A DNA stretch of 64,000 nt from Bradyrhizobium algeriense (GCF_003062295.1 NZ_PYCN01000001.1:268001-332000), one strand, 5' to 3'. Numbered from the stretch's first letter, positions 41,056-50,022 are shown. Numbers and translations: made by a program. Notes: generated by a model from the sequence alone, not told the origin.

Positions 41056-42269
41056 GATGCGCCTGACGTGAGCAGCCCGAGTTCGCGCAGCACCTCCTGC
41101 GTATGTTGACCGAGCAGCGGCGGCGCCCGGTCGAAGCGCAACGGCGCGTCGGCGAGCCTGATCGGGCTCACGACCTGGGGCACGCTTCCTGCGAGCGGAT
41201 GCGCCAGGTGCCGCAGCATCCCGCGATGTTGCAGTTGGGGATCGGCAAAGACTTGAGGGATGGTGTTGATCGGCGCGGCCGGCACGCCGGCGGCGTCCAG
41301 CGCGGCAACGAGCGCGTCCCGCTGCCACGCGGCGAAGGCCGCGGACAACAGCGCCGTCAGGTCGGCATTGGCGCGGACGCGGGCCGCGTTGGTCGAAAAG
41401 CGCGGGTCGCGCGCGAGACCAGCGTCGCCGATCACCTCGCACAGCCTTGCGAACTGACCGTCATTGCCGACCGCGAGCACGAAATGTCCGTCGGACGCCG
41501 CAAACACGTCCTGCGGCTGGATGTTGGGATGGCGGTTGCCGCCGCGCTGCGGCGTTTTGCCGGAGACGAGATGATTCATCGCCTGGTTGGCGAGGAACGC
41601 CGCCGCAACATCGAGCATGGCGAGGTCGATGGTCTCGCCCTGCCCCGTCTCGGCGCGTCGTGCGAGTGCCGCAAGAATGGCCACAGTCGCGTACATGCCC
41701 GTCATCAGATCGACAACGGGAACGCCGACCTTCTGCGGGCCGCCGCCGGGTTCGCCGTCGCGCTCACCGGTCACGCTCATCAGGCCGCCCATGGCCTGGA
41801 TGGCGAAGTCGTATGCGGCGTTCTGGCTCCTCGGACCGTCCTGGCCGAAACCGGTGACCGAACAGTAGACGAGCGACGGCTTCAGCCCGCGCAACGACGC
41901 CGCATCGAGACCGTACTTCGCGAGAGCGCCGACCTTGAAATTCTCGATCACGACATCGCATTGCTGCGCCATGGCGCGGATCAATTGCTGGCCCTCGGCG
42001 GTCGCGATGTCGACGGCAACCGATCGCTTGCCGCGATTGACCGAGAGGAAATAACCGCTTTCACCGGTGGCGCCGCCCTCCCGGCCCTTAAGAAACGGCG
42101 GCCCCCAGGCGCGCGTATCATCGCCTGCGCCCGGCCGCTCGATCTTGATGACGTCGGCACCGAGGTCGGCGAGAATCTGCGTCGCCCAGGGCGCTGCCAT
42201 GATGCGCCCGAGGTCGAGCACGCGGATGTGCGTCAATGGACCCGTGCGTGGTTGCGCCGCTTCAGCCAT
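41052..42269 (-). CDS. class III (family III) CoA-transferase, CaiB/Frc-like
   Basis: 405 residues. N-terminal IRVLDLGRIMAAPWATQILA, then DLGADVIKIE are the signatures of this family; the catalytic Asp is expected in VPVVDLMTGMYATV. It transfers CoA between carboxylates, activating a substrate for the crotonase-type step. ATG 42269 overlaps the GST-like gene by eight bases. Member of the divergent GntR-controlled operon. Confidence 0.88.
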   Translation of the reverse strand: MAEAAQPRTGPLTHIRVLDLGRIMAAPWATQILADLGADVIKIERPGAGDDTRAWGPPFLKGREGGATGESGYFLSVNRGKRSVAVDIATAEGQQLIRAMAQQCDVVIENFKVGALAKYGLDAASLRGLKPSLVYCSVTGFGQDGPRSQNAAYDFAIQAMGGLMSVTGERDGEPGGGPQKVGVPVVDLMTGMYATVAILAALARRAETGQGETIDLAMLDVAAAFLANQAMNHLVSGKTPQRGGNRHPNIQPQDVFAASDGHFVLAVGNDGQFARLCEVIGDAGLARDPRFSTNAARVRANADLTALLSAAFAAWQRDALVAALDAAGVPAAPINTIPQVFADPQLQHRGMLRHLAHPLAGSVPQVVSPIRLADAPLRFDRAPPLLGQHTQEVLRELGLLTSGAS

Positions 42270-42876
42270 CGACGATTTCCGTCGCTTTGGCCGACGGGCG
42301 CGCCGCAAACGTGGCCTGCCACGCCGCCAGCCGGGGCCGGCCCTCGCGCCACGCGAGATCGGCAAAGCGGAAGTCCAGATAGGAGAGCGCGCAGCCGACC
42401 GCGATGTGCCCGATCCCGAACGGCTCGCTTTCCAGTGCGCCCGCCTCCGCCTCCATGCGGTCGAGCGTGGCGGCGGCCTTGACGGCAAAGGCGTCGAGCC
42501 ACTCGTTCGTCTGCCGGCCGGCCGGCTTGTCGCGCTCGTTGCGCCAGAGCACGAGCAGGTCGAGCAGGCCGTCGGCGAGAGCCTGGCGGCTCAGCACCAG
42601 CCAGCGCTGCCTACCCGCCGGCGCGATCAGCCGGCCGCCTCCGGCGAGGCTGTCGAGATATTCGACGATGACGGCCGAATCGATCAGCACCGTGCCGTCC
42701 GCGAGAACCAGCGCCGGGATCTTGCTCAACGGATTGTCCAGCATGATCGCGGGGTTGGGTTTGCCCATCGCCGCGACACTGCGCACGCATTCGATTTTTT
42801 CGGCGAGGCCAAGTTCGTGCGCGGCGACCATCACCTTTCGCACGAATGGCGACCGTGGAGACCAATGCAGTTTCAT
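42262..42876 (-). CDS. glutathione S-transferase-like protein
   Basis: 204 residues. MKLHWSPRSPFVRKVMVAAH is a GST N-terminal thioredoxin-like start with Ser in the catalytic position; LSKIPALVLADGTVLIDSAV carries the cis-Pro and Asp-Ser glutathione site. The C-terminal all-helical domain is present. Lies first in the catabolic operon; maleylacetoacetate isomerase- or dehalogenase-like chemistry is plausible. ATG 42876 is chosen as start; upstream in-frame codons to 42936 fall in the promoter. Confidence 0.83.
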   Translation of the reverse strand: MKLHWSPRSPFVRKVMVAAHELGLAEKIECVRSVAAMGKPNPAIMLDNPLSKIPALVLADGTVLIDSAVIVEYLDSLAGGGRLIAPAGRQRWLVLSRQALADGLLDLLVLWRNERDKPAGRQTNEWLDAFAVKAAATLDRMEAEAGALESEPFGIGHIAVGCALSYLDFRFADLAWREGRPRLAAWQATFAARPSAKATEIVDG

Positions 42877-42933
42877 GCTTTCGCCCGTCGAGAATGCAGG
42901 CCGCTTGAAGGGCCTTCCTTTCGCGGTAAAGGT

Positions 42934-42951
42934 CATATATACGGACTTTTG
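42934..42951. promoter_or_regulatory. sequence similar to the 43745 palindrome, candidate GntR operator
   Basis: CATATAT-ACGG-ACTTTTG, preceded by AGGT, matches the palindrome at 43745-43762 at 17 of 24 positions when flanks are aligned. It lies in the promoter region between the GST-like and GntR genes. Its own symmetry is weak, so this may simply be a shared minus-10-like AT stretch. Confidence 0.35.
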
Positions 42952-42980
42952 TCAATTCAACTGCCAGCCGGGGGAAAGCC

Positions 42981-43724
42981 GTGGCGAGCCTGACCGACGC
43001 CGGAGTACCTTTGAACCGTAGCGCCGTGGCGCGCTACATCCAGCTCGCAACCCTGTTCCGCAGCCGCATCATGTCCGGCCAGTGGGCCGCCGGCGCGCAG
43101 ATCCCGACCATCGAAGCGCTGATGGCCGAATTCGGCGTCGCGCGTGCAACGATCCGCCAGGCGCTCGGCCTGCTCGAGGACGAAGGCCTCGTCTCGCGCT
43201 ATCGCGCCAAGGGCACGTTCGTCACGGACAAGGCCCGGGCGCATGTCTGGCTCGACGTGACGACCGACCTCCGCGGCATGTTGAACACGCGCGACGGCGC
43301 GACGATCGAGGTGCTCGAGGATACGCTGGTTCCTGCGCCCGAGCGATGGCCGCACGATATCGGCACGATATCGCGGACCTACCGGCGGCTGCGGCGCCGC
43401 CACTCCCGCGACGGGCGGGCGTTCCTTATCGCCGAGGTCTATATCGACGCAGGCCTGGCGAGCCGCCTGCCGAAGCGCGCCATCACCACGCTGACCGCGA
43501 TGCGCCTCGTCGCGAGCATTCCCGGCGTGCAGATCGAATGCGCACGTCAGACCATGACGATCGGCAGTTCGGATCTGGAAGTCTCGGAGCTGCTCGGATT
43601 GCCGCTGAATGCGCCGATCTGTTTCGTCGATCGCTCGGCAGTGGATCAGCGGGGACGGCTGGTGCTGGTGTCGAAGGGCATCTACCGCGGCGACGTCGTG
43701 CGCGTCGACATGGACGTCAAGTAA
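42981..43724 (+). CDS. GntR-family (HutC/UTRA) transcriptional regulator
   Basis: 247 residues. Residues 15-80 form the GntR winged helix (ATLFRSRIMSGQWAAGAQIP, then MAEFGVARATIRQALGLLED, EGLVSRYRAKGTFV). The C-terminal UTRA ligand domain ends FVDRSAVDQRGRLVLVSKGI. GTG 42981 is preceded by GGGGGAAAG. It is divergent from the GST/CoA-transferase operon and co-directional with the hydrolase/binding-protein genes, so it is the natural regulator of both halves (inference from position). Confidence 0.88.
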   Translation: MASLTDAGVPLNRSAVARYIQLATLFRSRIMSGQWAAGAQIPTIEALMAEFGVARATIRQALGLLEDEGLVSRYRAKGTFVTDKARAHVWLDVTTDLRGMLNTRDGATIEVLEDTLVPAPERWPHDIGTISRTYRRLRRRHSRDGRAFLIAEVYIDAGLASRLPKRAITTLTAMRLVASIPGVQIECARQTMTIGSSDLEVSELLGLPLNAPICFVDRSAVDQRGRLVLVSKGIYRGDVVRVDMDVK

Positions 43725-43744
43725 CCGGCATGGGCCCGATAGGT

Positions 43745-43762
43745 CATAAGTATGTACTTATG
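43745..43762. promoter_or_regulatory. 18-bp palindrome upstream of the alpha/beta hydrolase
   Basis: CATAAGT-ATGT-ACTTATG, a 7-4-7 palindrome. It agrees at 14 of 18 positions with the ArsR operator at 34973 (CGTAAGT-ATAG-ACTTACG). It contains the likely start codon of the hydrolase (ATG 43760). The binding protein could be GntR from the same locus or an ArsR-type protein. Confidence 0.55.
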
Positions 43763-44599
43763 CGTAGCATGGTCGCTTTGGCCGCGATGGGGCCGGTGAT
43801 GGCTGGCCCGGCGGCGTCCGCCGAGGTGACGCGCAGCCGCGAAATCGTGCGCTATGACAACGTCGAAATCGATCTCATCGCCGAAGGGCGCGGGCCGCTG
43901 ATCGTCATGCTGCCATCGCGCGGCCGCGACTCCGAGGATTTCGACGATGTCGCGTCCCGGCTTGCAGAGGCCGGCTATCGCGTCCTCCGGCCGCAGCCGC
44001 GGGGCGCCGGTCGAAGCACGGGCCCACTCGAAGGCATCCGGATGCAGGATCTCGCCCGCGATGTCGCGCATGTCATCGCCCGCGAGAATGCAGGCCCGGC
44101 CGTGATCGCCGGTCATGCCTACGGCAACTGGGTTGCGCGCATGACCGCCACCGACCATCCCGCGCTCGTGCGCGGCATCGTTCTCATGGCGGCCGCCGCC
44201 AGAACGTTCCCGGACGAACTGCGCGCCGTCGTGCAGCAATCCGCCGATGCGAGCCTGCCGGACGAGCAGCGCCTCACGGCCTTGCGCAAGGGCTTCTTCC
44301 TTCCGGCCCATGACGCCTCGGTGTGGCTCCGCGGCTGGGCGCCGGCGGCGAACAAGGCGCAGGGCGTGGCTGCATCCGCGACGAAACAGGCTGAATACTG
44401 GCAGGCCGGCACGGTGCCGATGCTCGATCTGGTTCCCGACCGGGATCCGTTCAAGCCGAAGGAGAAGTGGAATGAAAGCCGCGCGGAGTTCGGCGAGCGC
44501 GTGTCCGTCGTCGTGATTCCGAACGCCAGCCACGCGCTGATCCCGGAGCAGCCGGGCGCCGTCGTCGACGCCATCGTGGCATGGATCGCGAAGCTGTAA
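43760..44599 (+). CDS. alpha/beta hydrolase-fold protein lacking the nucleophilic serine, exported
   Basis: 279 residues with a signal-like N-terminus (MRSMVALAAMGPVMAGPAAS). The alpha/beta hydrolase core is clear (GPLIVMLPSRGRDSEDFDDV; later VIPNASHALIPEQPGAV with the His). The nucleophile elbow reads VIAGHAYGNWVAR: Ala replaces Ser in G-x-S-x-G. Either catalysis uses another residue or this is a binding protein. Alternative starts are ATG 43730 and ATG 43769; no ribosome-binding site is seen and the operator palindrome overlaps the start. Followed by a Bug/TctC binding protein. Confidence 0.75.
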   Translation: MRSMVALAAMGPVMAGPAASAEVTRSREIVRYDNVEIDLIAEGRGPLIVMLPSRGRDSEDFDDVASRLAEAGYRVLRPQPRGAGRSTGPLEGIRMQDLARDVAHVIARENAGPAVIAGHAYGNWVARMTATDHPALVRGIVLMAAAARTFPDELRAVVQQSADASLPDEQRLTALRKGFFLPAHDASVWLRGWAPAANKAQGVAASATKQAEYWQAGTVPMLDLVPDRDPFKPKEKWNESRAEFGERVSVVVIPNASHALIPEQPGAVVDAIVAWIAKL

Positions 44600-44652
44600 C
44601 GCACCAATGAAAAACGAGGTGCAGCAAGCGCCTCGCACATGGGAGGAAAGTA

Positions 44653-45624
44653 ATGATGCGAAGTCTTGTTCGCGGGATGATCGTGGCCGCGCTTCTGGTC
44701 GGGCCGCAAATGGCACAGGCGCAGTCCTATCCCAGCAAGCCGATCAAGCTGGTCGTGCCGTTTCCGGCCGGAGGTCCGGCCGACACGATCGCGCGTGTGC
44801 TGACGGAGAAGATGGCGCCTCTGCTGGGCCAGCCGATCATCATCGAAAGCCGTGCCGGCGCCGGCGGCGTGACGGGAATAGCCGCGGTCGCGAAAGCGGA
44901 ACCCGACGGCTACACCATCGGCCTTTCAAGCGCCGGCCCGCTCGCGATCACGCCGGTGCTTTCCGAAACGATGCCGTACGACGTGCACAAGGACTTGAAG
45001 CTCCTGACGCAGGTCGTCGAGGTTCCCGAATTGCTTGTTGTCGCCGACAACGTCCCGGCGAAGACATTCGGCGAACTGATCGCGCTCGCCAAGTCGAAAC
45101 CGGGCAAGCTGAATTTCGCCTCGACCGGCGTCGGCGGCGTGCCGCACATGGCAGGGGAATTGCTCAAGGTGTCGGCAGGCGTCGACATCGAGCACGTGCC
45201 GTATCGCGGCGCCGCACCGGCCGTGAACGACCTGCTCGGCGGTCACGTCAACATGATGTTCGCCGACATTCCCGTGCTGCTCGGCAACGTCACGGCCGGC
45301 AAACTCCGTGCGCTCGCCATCGGCAGCGGCCGGCGTGCCCCGAGCGCGCCAGATGTGCCGACGACGGCCGAGCTCGGCATGCCGCAAGTGCTCGCCAACA
45401 ACTGGTATGGGCTGGTGGCGCCGAGCGGCATTCCAGCCGACGTCGCCGCCAAAATCTATTCAGCAGCCGTCGACGCCTTGAACTCGACCGAGGTCAAGGA
45501 AAAGCTCGCCCTTCAGGGCGCAACCACAGTCGGCAGCACAGGCGCAGAGTTTGCGGCACATGTGAAGGCCGAGATGGAGAAGTGGGCGCAGGTCGGCAAG
45601 GCGGCGGGCGTCAAGCTGCAGTGA
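44653..45624 (+). CDS. Bug/TctC-family periplasmic binding protein
   Basis: 323 residues with a signal peptide (MMRSLVRGMIVAALLVGPQM, ending near AQAQ) and Bug signatures SYPSKPIKLVVPFPAGGPAD, then PYDVHKDLKLLTQVVE and LLGGHVNMMFADIP. Binds a carboxylate-type solute for tripartite tricarboxylate transport; no TctA/TctB genes are nearby, so it is an orphan, common in this group. GGGAGGAAAG precedes the start (ATG 44653 or 44656). Likely captures the substrate of the adjacent catabolic operon. Confidence 0.88.
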   Translation: MMRSLVRGMIVAALLVGPQMAQAQSYPSKPIKLVVPFPAGGPADTIARVLTEKMAPLLGQPIIIESRAGAGGVTGIAAVAKAEPDGYTIGLSSAGPLAITPVLSETMPYDVHKDLKLLTQVVEVPELLVVADNVPAKTFGELIALAKSKPGKLNFASTGVGGVPHMAGELLKVSAGVDIEHVPYRGAAPAVNDLLGGHVNMMFADIPVLLGNVTAGKLRALAIGSGRRAPSAPDVPTTAELGMPQVLANNWYGLVAPSGIPADVAAKIYSAAVDALNSTEVKEKLALQGATTVGSTGAEFAAHVKAEMEKWAQVGKAAGVKLQ

Positions 45625-45673
45625 TTCGCAGGAAGCCGGGCCGGCGAGCCGGAATAATAACGTGGCGCCTGAG

Positions 45674-47149
45674 TTACGCCAGTGCCCGCTCGTTGCGGAT
45701 GCTCTGCAGTTCCACCGGGCGGTCGGGGATCGAGACCCGGAAGGTGGCGCCGATGGTGCCTTCGACCAGGTGGATATCGCCGCCATGGGCGCGCACCAGT
45801 TCGGCGGCGATCGCAAGCCCCAGCCCGCTGCCGCCGGGGCGGCCGGAGGTCTGGAACGCCTCGAACAAATGCTCGCGCGCCTTCGCCGGCACACCGGGGC
45901 CGGTGTCGGACACCTCGATGATCGCGACCGAACCTTCGCGGCGGCCGGTGATGCGGATCTGCAAGGTCGCAGCATCCCCCTTGGCGCTTTCCAGCGCCTG
46001 GGCGGCGTTGCGCACCAGGTTGAGCAGCACGCGAAACAGCTGGTCGGGATCGGCATCGATCGACAGCGAGCGCTCGATCGCGTTGATCCAGGTGATCGAG
46101 GCATCGGCGGCGAGGCCGGCGGATTCGCGCACCTCCGATACCACCGGTTCGACCAGGATCATGCGACGGTCGGGCTCGGCTTCCTGCGCGCGGCCGTAAG
46201 AAAGGGTCGACTGGCAGAAGTCGATAGCGCGCTCCAGCGAGCGCATCAGTTTCGGCGCAAATCGCTGCACGCGCGGATCCGGCACGCTGGCCAATTGATC
46301 CGACAGCAATTGCGAGGACGCGAGAAGATTGCGCAGATCGTGGTTGATCTTCGACACCGCAAGGCCGAGCGCGGCGAGCCGGCTCTTCTGCGAGAGCATC
46401 GAGACCAGATCGCGCTGCATGTCGGACAGTTCGCGTTCCGCCACGCCGATCTCGTCGCCGCGCTGGCTCGGCACGATGATGCGCGCAGCACTTTCCGGAT
46501 TTTCGTGGAAGCCGACCAGATTTGCAGTCAGCCGCCGCATCGGGCGAACGAACAGATAATGCAGCGCGAGATAGACCAGTCCCGCGGCGAGCATCGCGAT
46601 CCCCAGCGAGACCAGCAGCAGATTGCGGGAAAACCGGTACATCGCCTGCCGCAACGGCTTTTCATCGACCACGACCTCGATGAATTGCGCGCCGCCGGGC
46701 GCAGGCCCCACCACGCGAATCGTCTGGTTGCCTCGCTCCAGCATCGTCTCGAAGGATTCGACGATCGCGGACCACACCGTCAGGGTCCGCATGTCGATGT
46801 CGCGGTCGATCGCCGGCGGCAGATCGGCGCTGGCGAGCATCCGGCGCTGCTGCCCCATCTTGATGGCAACCGCGCGTGCCCCGACGCTGGTCAGGATCTG
46901 ACGCGCCAGCGAATCCGGCACCATCCCCAAGGGGGCCGCATCCAGCACCAGGGCGGCCGTGTTGGCCGCCGCGAGGCGGTCGTTCAGCCGGTTGGTCCAG
47001 AAATTTGCGATCGAAGGCACGTAGATCATCAAGAGCGCGATCATCACGAGCGGGATGGTCAGCAGCAAAAGCTTGCCGGACAAGCCGAGCCGACGCGGGC
47101 CCGTGCACCGCGGGGCTTGAGGGATCGGCTGGTCGTCGGTCGCTGACAC
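45674..47149 (-). CDS. orphan sensor histidine kinase
   Basis: 491 residues. Transmembrane helices near 24-46 and 170-195 enclose a periplasmic sensor region; HAMP-like FVRPMRRLTANLVGFHENPE follows. The dimerisation helix has H-box KINHDLRNLLA (His270) and the ATPase domain shows VLLNLVRNAAQAL, DTGPGV and GSGLGL. No response regulator gene is adjacent, so it works with a distant partner. The start is GTG 47149, with AAGG upstream. Divergent from rpmH. Confidence 0.88.
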   Translation of the reverse strand: MSATDDQPIPQAPRCTGPRRLGLSGKLLLLTIPLVMIALLMIYVPSIANFWTNRLNDRLAAANTAALVLDAAPLGMVPDSLARQILTSVGARAVAIKMGQQRRMLASADLPPAIDRDIDMRTLTVWSAIVESFETMLERGNQTIRVVGPAPGGAQFIEVVVDEKPLRQAMYRFSRNLLLVSLGIAMLAAGLVYLALHYLFVRPMRRLTANLVGFHENPESAARIIVPSQRGDEIGVAERELSDMQRDLVSMLSQKSRLAALGLAVSKINHDLRNLLASSQLLSDQLASVPDPRVQRFAPKLMRSLERAIDFCQSTLSYGRAQEAEPDRRMILVEPVVSEVRESAGLAADASITWINAIERSLSIDADPDQLFRVLLNLVRNAAQALESAKGDAATLQIRITGRREGSVAIIEVSDTGPGVPAKAREHLFEAFQTSGRPGGSGLGLAIAAELVRAHGGDIHLVEGTIGATFRVSIPDRPVELQSIRNERALA

Positions 47150-47580
47150 GAATATTCGCCTTGATATCTATGTGATTGGAGCCCCATGTTTGGAGCCCTG
47201 CCGGACACAGGACCGGCGCTGGTCTTGACCCGTACACTGATTCCGAGGATGCGTTCTGCGCCCCTGACCGGTCAAATTACCGATCGCTAATGTCCGCGGG
47301 TTCCGATGGTCTGGGCGCGCCGCCTTCTCGCCCACAAAAACCCCGCGAAAACAGATATATTCGCCCCAATTGCGACGTTTCAAAGAACTGACGCTGCAGC
47401 AACCCCCGACATTGACGAAAACAGGTCGCTCCCGTATAAGCCGCGCCAACTGTCCGCGATGGCCCGGTTCCACCGGGGGCGGCTCGTTTGGGCCGTAATT
47501 GGCCCCTTTTCGGGCTGGCCCGCATCACCGGACGCATCTCAATCCAACAGGCAAATTGCCCGGTCAGCGGAGAAATACCC
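47150..47580. other. 431-base divergent region between histidine kinase and rpmH
   Basis: Should carry the rpmH-rnpA promoter and the kinase promoter. No convincing gene, DnaA-box cluster or dnaA gene was seen, so this is not evidently an origin. A GC-rich stretch near 47470-47520 may be a leader structure. Confidence 0.4.
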
Positions 47581-47715
47581 GTGAAGCGGACTTATCAACC
47601 CAGCAAACTGGTGCGCAAGCGCCGTCACGGCTTCCGCGCCCGTCTCGCCACTGCCGGCGGCCGCAAGGTTCTCGCCGCCCGCCGTGCGCGCGGCCGCAAG
47701 CGTCTGAGCGCCTGA
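47581..47715 (+). CDS. rpmH: 50S ribosomal protein L34
   Basis: 44 residues, [20 protein letters not shown] then [20 protein letters not shown], a near-universal L34 sequence. Starts at GTG 47581 with CGGAGA nearby. Sits at the start of the rpmH-rnpA-yidC order conserved in most bacteria, 25 bases before rnpA. Confidence 0.97.
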   Translation: MKRTYQPSKLVRKRRHGFRARLATAGGRKVLAARRARGRKRLSA

Positions 47716-47740
47716 GCCGGATCTTCCGGAGATTTCATTC

Positions 47741-48085
47741 ATGGATCGGCTGAGGCAGCGGGCGGACTTTCTCGCCGTTGCCAATGGCACGCGGGCGAAC
47801 AGCGCTGCCTTCGTAGTGCAGGGCCGCGCCCGCGACGATGACGGCCCGATCCGGATTGGTTTCACCGTTACCAAAAAGAACGGTACCGCCACCGAGCGCA
47901 ATCGCATCCGGCGCCGGCTTCGCGAACTCGTGAAGCGGCTGGACGTCATATCCATGCGACCACACCATGATTATGTGCTGGTAGGCCGCCGGGCCGCGCT
48001 CACCCGCGACTTCTCAACCATGCTCGACGATCTCCGCTCGGCGCTGCATCGCCTCGACCGGCAGCCGACCAAACTTCCGAATTGA
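47741..48085 (+). CDS. rnpA: ribonuclease P protein component
   Basis: 114 residues. The RNR motif ATERNRIRRRLRELVKRLDV and GFTVTKKNGTA are diagnostic. Protein cofactor of RNase P, which removes tRNA 5' leaders. Follows rpmH and precedes yidC by 20 bases, as expected. Confidence 0.95.
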   Translation: MDRLRQRADFLAVANGTRANSAAFVVQGRARDDDGPIRIGFTVTKKNGTATERNRIRRRLRELVKRLDVISMRPHHDYVLVGRRAALTRDFSTMLDDLRSALHRLDRQPTKLPN

Positions 48086-48105
48086 ATGGCGAGACCTCAA
48101 AAACG

Positions 48106-49983
48106 ATGACCGACAATCGCAACACCATCCTCGCCGTCATTCTGTCCGGCCTCGTGCTGATCGCCTGGCAGTATTTCTACAACATGCCGCAGATGGAGCG
48201 GCAGCGCGCGCAAACCCAGACCCAGGCCGAGCTCAGCAAGCCGTCGCCGCAGACGGCGCCGGGATCGACCACGCCACAACCGGGCTCGGCGCCATCCGCC
48301 ACCACGCCGGCCGGCCAGCCGGGCGCGCCCGCGCCCGTCGTCAGCCGCGACGCCGCGATCGCTGCATCGCCCCGCATCAAGATCGAGACACCGCGCCTTT
48401 CGGGCAGCATCGCGCTGAAGGGCGCGCGCGTCGACGACCTGTCGCTGGAGAAATTCCGCGATACCGTCGATCCGAAGTCGCCCGCGATCGTGCTGTTCTC
48501 GCCTTCGAACACGGCTCATCCCTATTATGCCGAGTTCGGCTGGGTCGCGGCCTCGGGCGCGACGGCGCGGCTTCCCGACCGTGAGACGGTGTGGCAGCAG
48601 GAGGGCTCCGGCAGCCTGACGCCCGGCACCCCGGTGACGCTGAAATGGGACAATGGCGAAGGCCTCACCTTCCGCCGCACCATTGCGATCGACGACCGCT
48701 ATCTCTTCACCGTCAAGGACGACGTCACCAACGTCGGCCCTGCGCCGGTCACGCTCTATCCGTTCGCCCTCATCTCCCGCCACGGCACGCCTGAGGTCTC
48801 GGGCTACTACATCCTGCATGAAGGCCTGATAGGCTATCTCGGTGACAAGGGCCTGCAGGAGCACGGCTACAAGGCCGTCGCCGAGGCGCCTGTTCTGGGC
48901 AGCGGCGGACGGGGTTTTGAGTTCAATGTGACGAATGGCTGGCTCGGCATCACCGACAAGTATTGGGCCGCGGCGCTGTTGCCCGACACGACGGCACGCC
49001 TCAAGGCCCGCTTCCTCGCCGAACCCGGCGCCAAGGTTCGCTATCAGACCGATTACCTGCAGGATCCGCAGACCATTGCGATCGGCGGCACCGGCAGCGC
49101 CAATGCGCGGCTGTTTGCGGGGGCCAAGGAAGCCGGCGTCGTCGGCATCAACTTCCCGCTGGCCGGCCACGGCGGCTACAACAAGCAACTCGATCTGAAC
49201 CATTTCGATCTCTTGATCGACTGGGGCTGGTTCTACTTCATCACCAAGCCGATGTTCCTGGCGCTCGACTATTTCTTCCACCTGGTCGGCAATTTCGGCG
49301 TCTCGATCCTGCTGGTGACGGTGCTGGTGAAGCTGTTGTTCTTCCCGCTCGCCAACAAATCCTACGCCTCGATGGCGAAGATGAAGTCGGTGCAGCCGCA
49401 ACTGGCCGCGCTGAAGGAGCGCTATCCGGACGACCGCCAGAAGCAGCAGCAGGAGATGATGGAGATCTACCGCAAGGAGAAGATCAACCCGATCGCCGGC
49501 TGTCTTCCCGTCGCCCTGCAGATCCCGGTGTTCTTCTCGCTCTACAAGGTGCTGTTCGTCACCATCGAAATGCGCCACGCGCCGTTCTACGGCTGGATCA
49601 AGGACCTCTCGGCCCCCGACCCGACCAACCTGTTCAACCTGTTCGGTCTGCTGCCCTTCGATCCGACGCATATACCGGTGATCGGATTTTACCTCGCGCT
49701 CGGCGTCTGGCCGATCATCATGGGCATCACGATGTGGTTCCAGATGAAGCTGAACCCGACGCCGCCGGATCCGACCCAGAAGATGATCTTCGACTGGATG
49801 CCGCTGATCTTCACTTTCATGCTGGCGGGCTTCCCGGCGGGTCTGGTGATCTACTGGGCCTGGAACAACCTGCTCTCGGTGCTGCAGCAGAGCTACATCA
49901 TGCGCAAGAACGGCGTGAAGGTGGAGCTGTTCGACAACATCAAGGCGACGTTCGCGCCCAAGAAGGCCGTCGAGAAGACGTGA
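48106..49983 (+). CDS. yidC: membrane protein insertase YidC/Oxa1
   Basis: 625 residues. An N-terminal helix (TILAVILSGLVLIAWQYFY) is followed by a large periplasmic beta domain including a Ser/Pro/Ala-rich linker and, from about 390, the five-helix insertase core (YFFHLVGNFGVSILLVTVLV; later NPTPPDPTQKMIFDWMPLIF). It inserts and folds inner-membrane proteins with or without Sec. Starts at ATG 48106 (MTDNRNTI); a TTG at 48082 is less likely. Confidence 0.96.
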   Translation: MTDNRNTILAVILSGLVLIAWQYFYNMPQMERQRAQTQTQAELSKPSPQTAPGSTTPQPGSAPSATTPAGQPGAPAPVVSRDAAIAASPRIKIETPRLSGSIALKGARVDDLSLEKFRDTVDPKSPAIVLFSPSNTAHPYYAEFGWVAASGATARLPDRETVWQQEGSGSLTPGTPVTLKWDNGEGLTFRRTIAIDDRYLFTVKDDVTNVGPAPVTLYPFALISRHGTPEVSGYYILHEGLIGYLGDKGLQEHGYKAVAEAPVLGSGGRGFEFNVTNGWLGITDKYWAAALLPDTTARLKARFLAEPGAKVRYQTDYLQDPQTIAIGGTGSANARLFAGAKEAGVVGINFPLAGHGGYNKQLDLNHFDLLIDWGWFYFITKPMFLALDYFFHLVGNFGVSILLVTVLVKLLFFPLANKSYASMAKMKSVQPQLAALKERYPDDRQKQQQEMMEIYRKEKINPIAGCLPVALQIPVFFSLYKVLFVTIEMRHAPFYGWIKDLSAPDPTNLFNLFGLLPFDPTHIPVIGFYLALGVWPIIMGITMWFQMKLNPTPPDPTQKMIFDWMPLIFTFMLAGFPAGLVIYWAWNNLLSVLQQSYIMRKNGVKVELFDNIKATFAPKKAVEKT

Positions 49984-50022
49984 GAGCTGCCACACTTGCA
50001 GCGGTGAAAGCACTCTCTAGCC

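Noticed and set aside
45662..47146. Long plus-strand frame of 494 codons opposite the histidine kinase
   Set aside because: Antisense shadow of a well-supported kinase; sequence is Arg/His/Gln-rich without family motifs, as expected in GC-rich DNA.
47150..47580. Chromosome origin near rpmH
   Set aside because: No dnaA gene and no DnaA-box cluster seen; in alphaproteobacteria the origin is usually elsewhere.
48097..50013. 638-codon minus-strand frame opposite yidC
   Set aside because: Antisense shadow; yidC is unambiguous.
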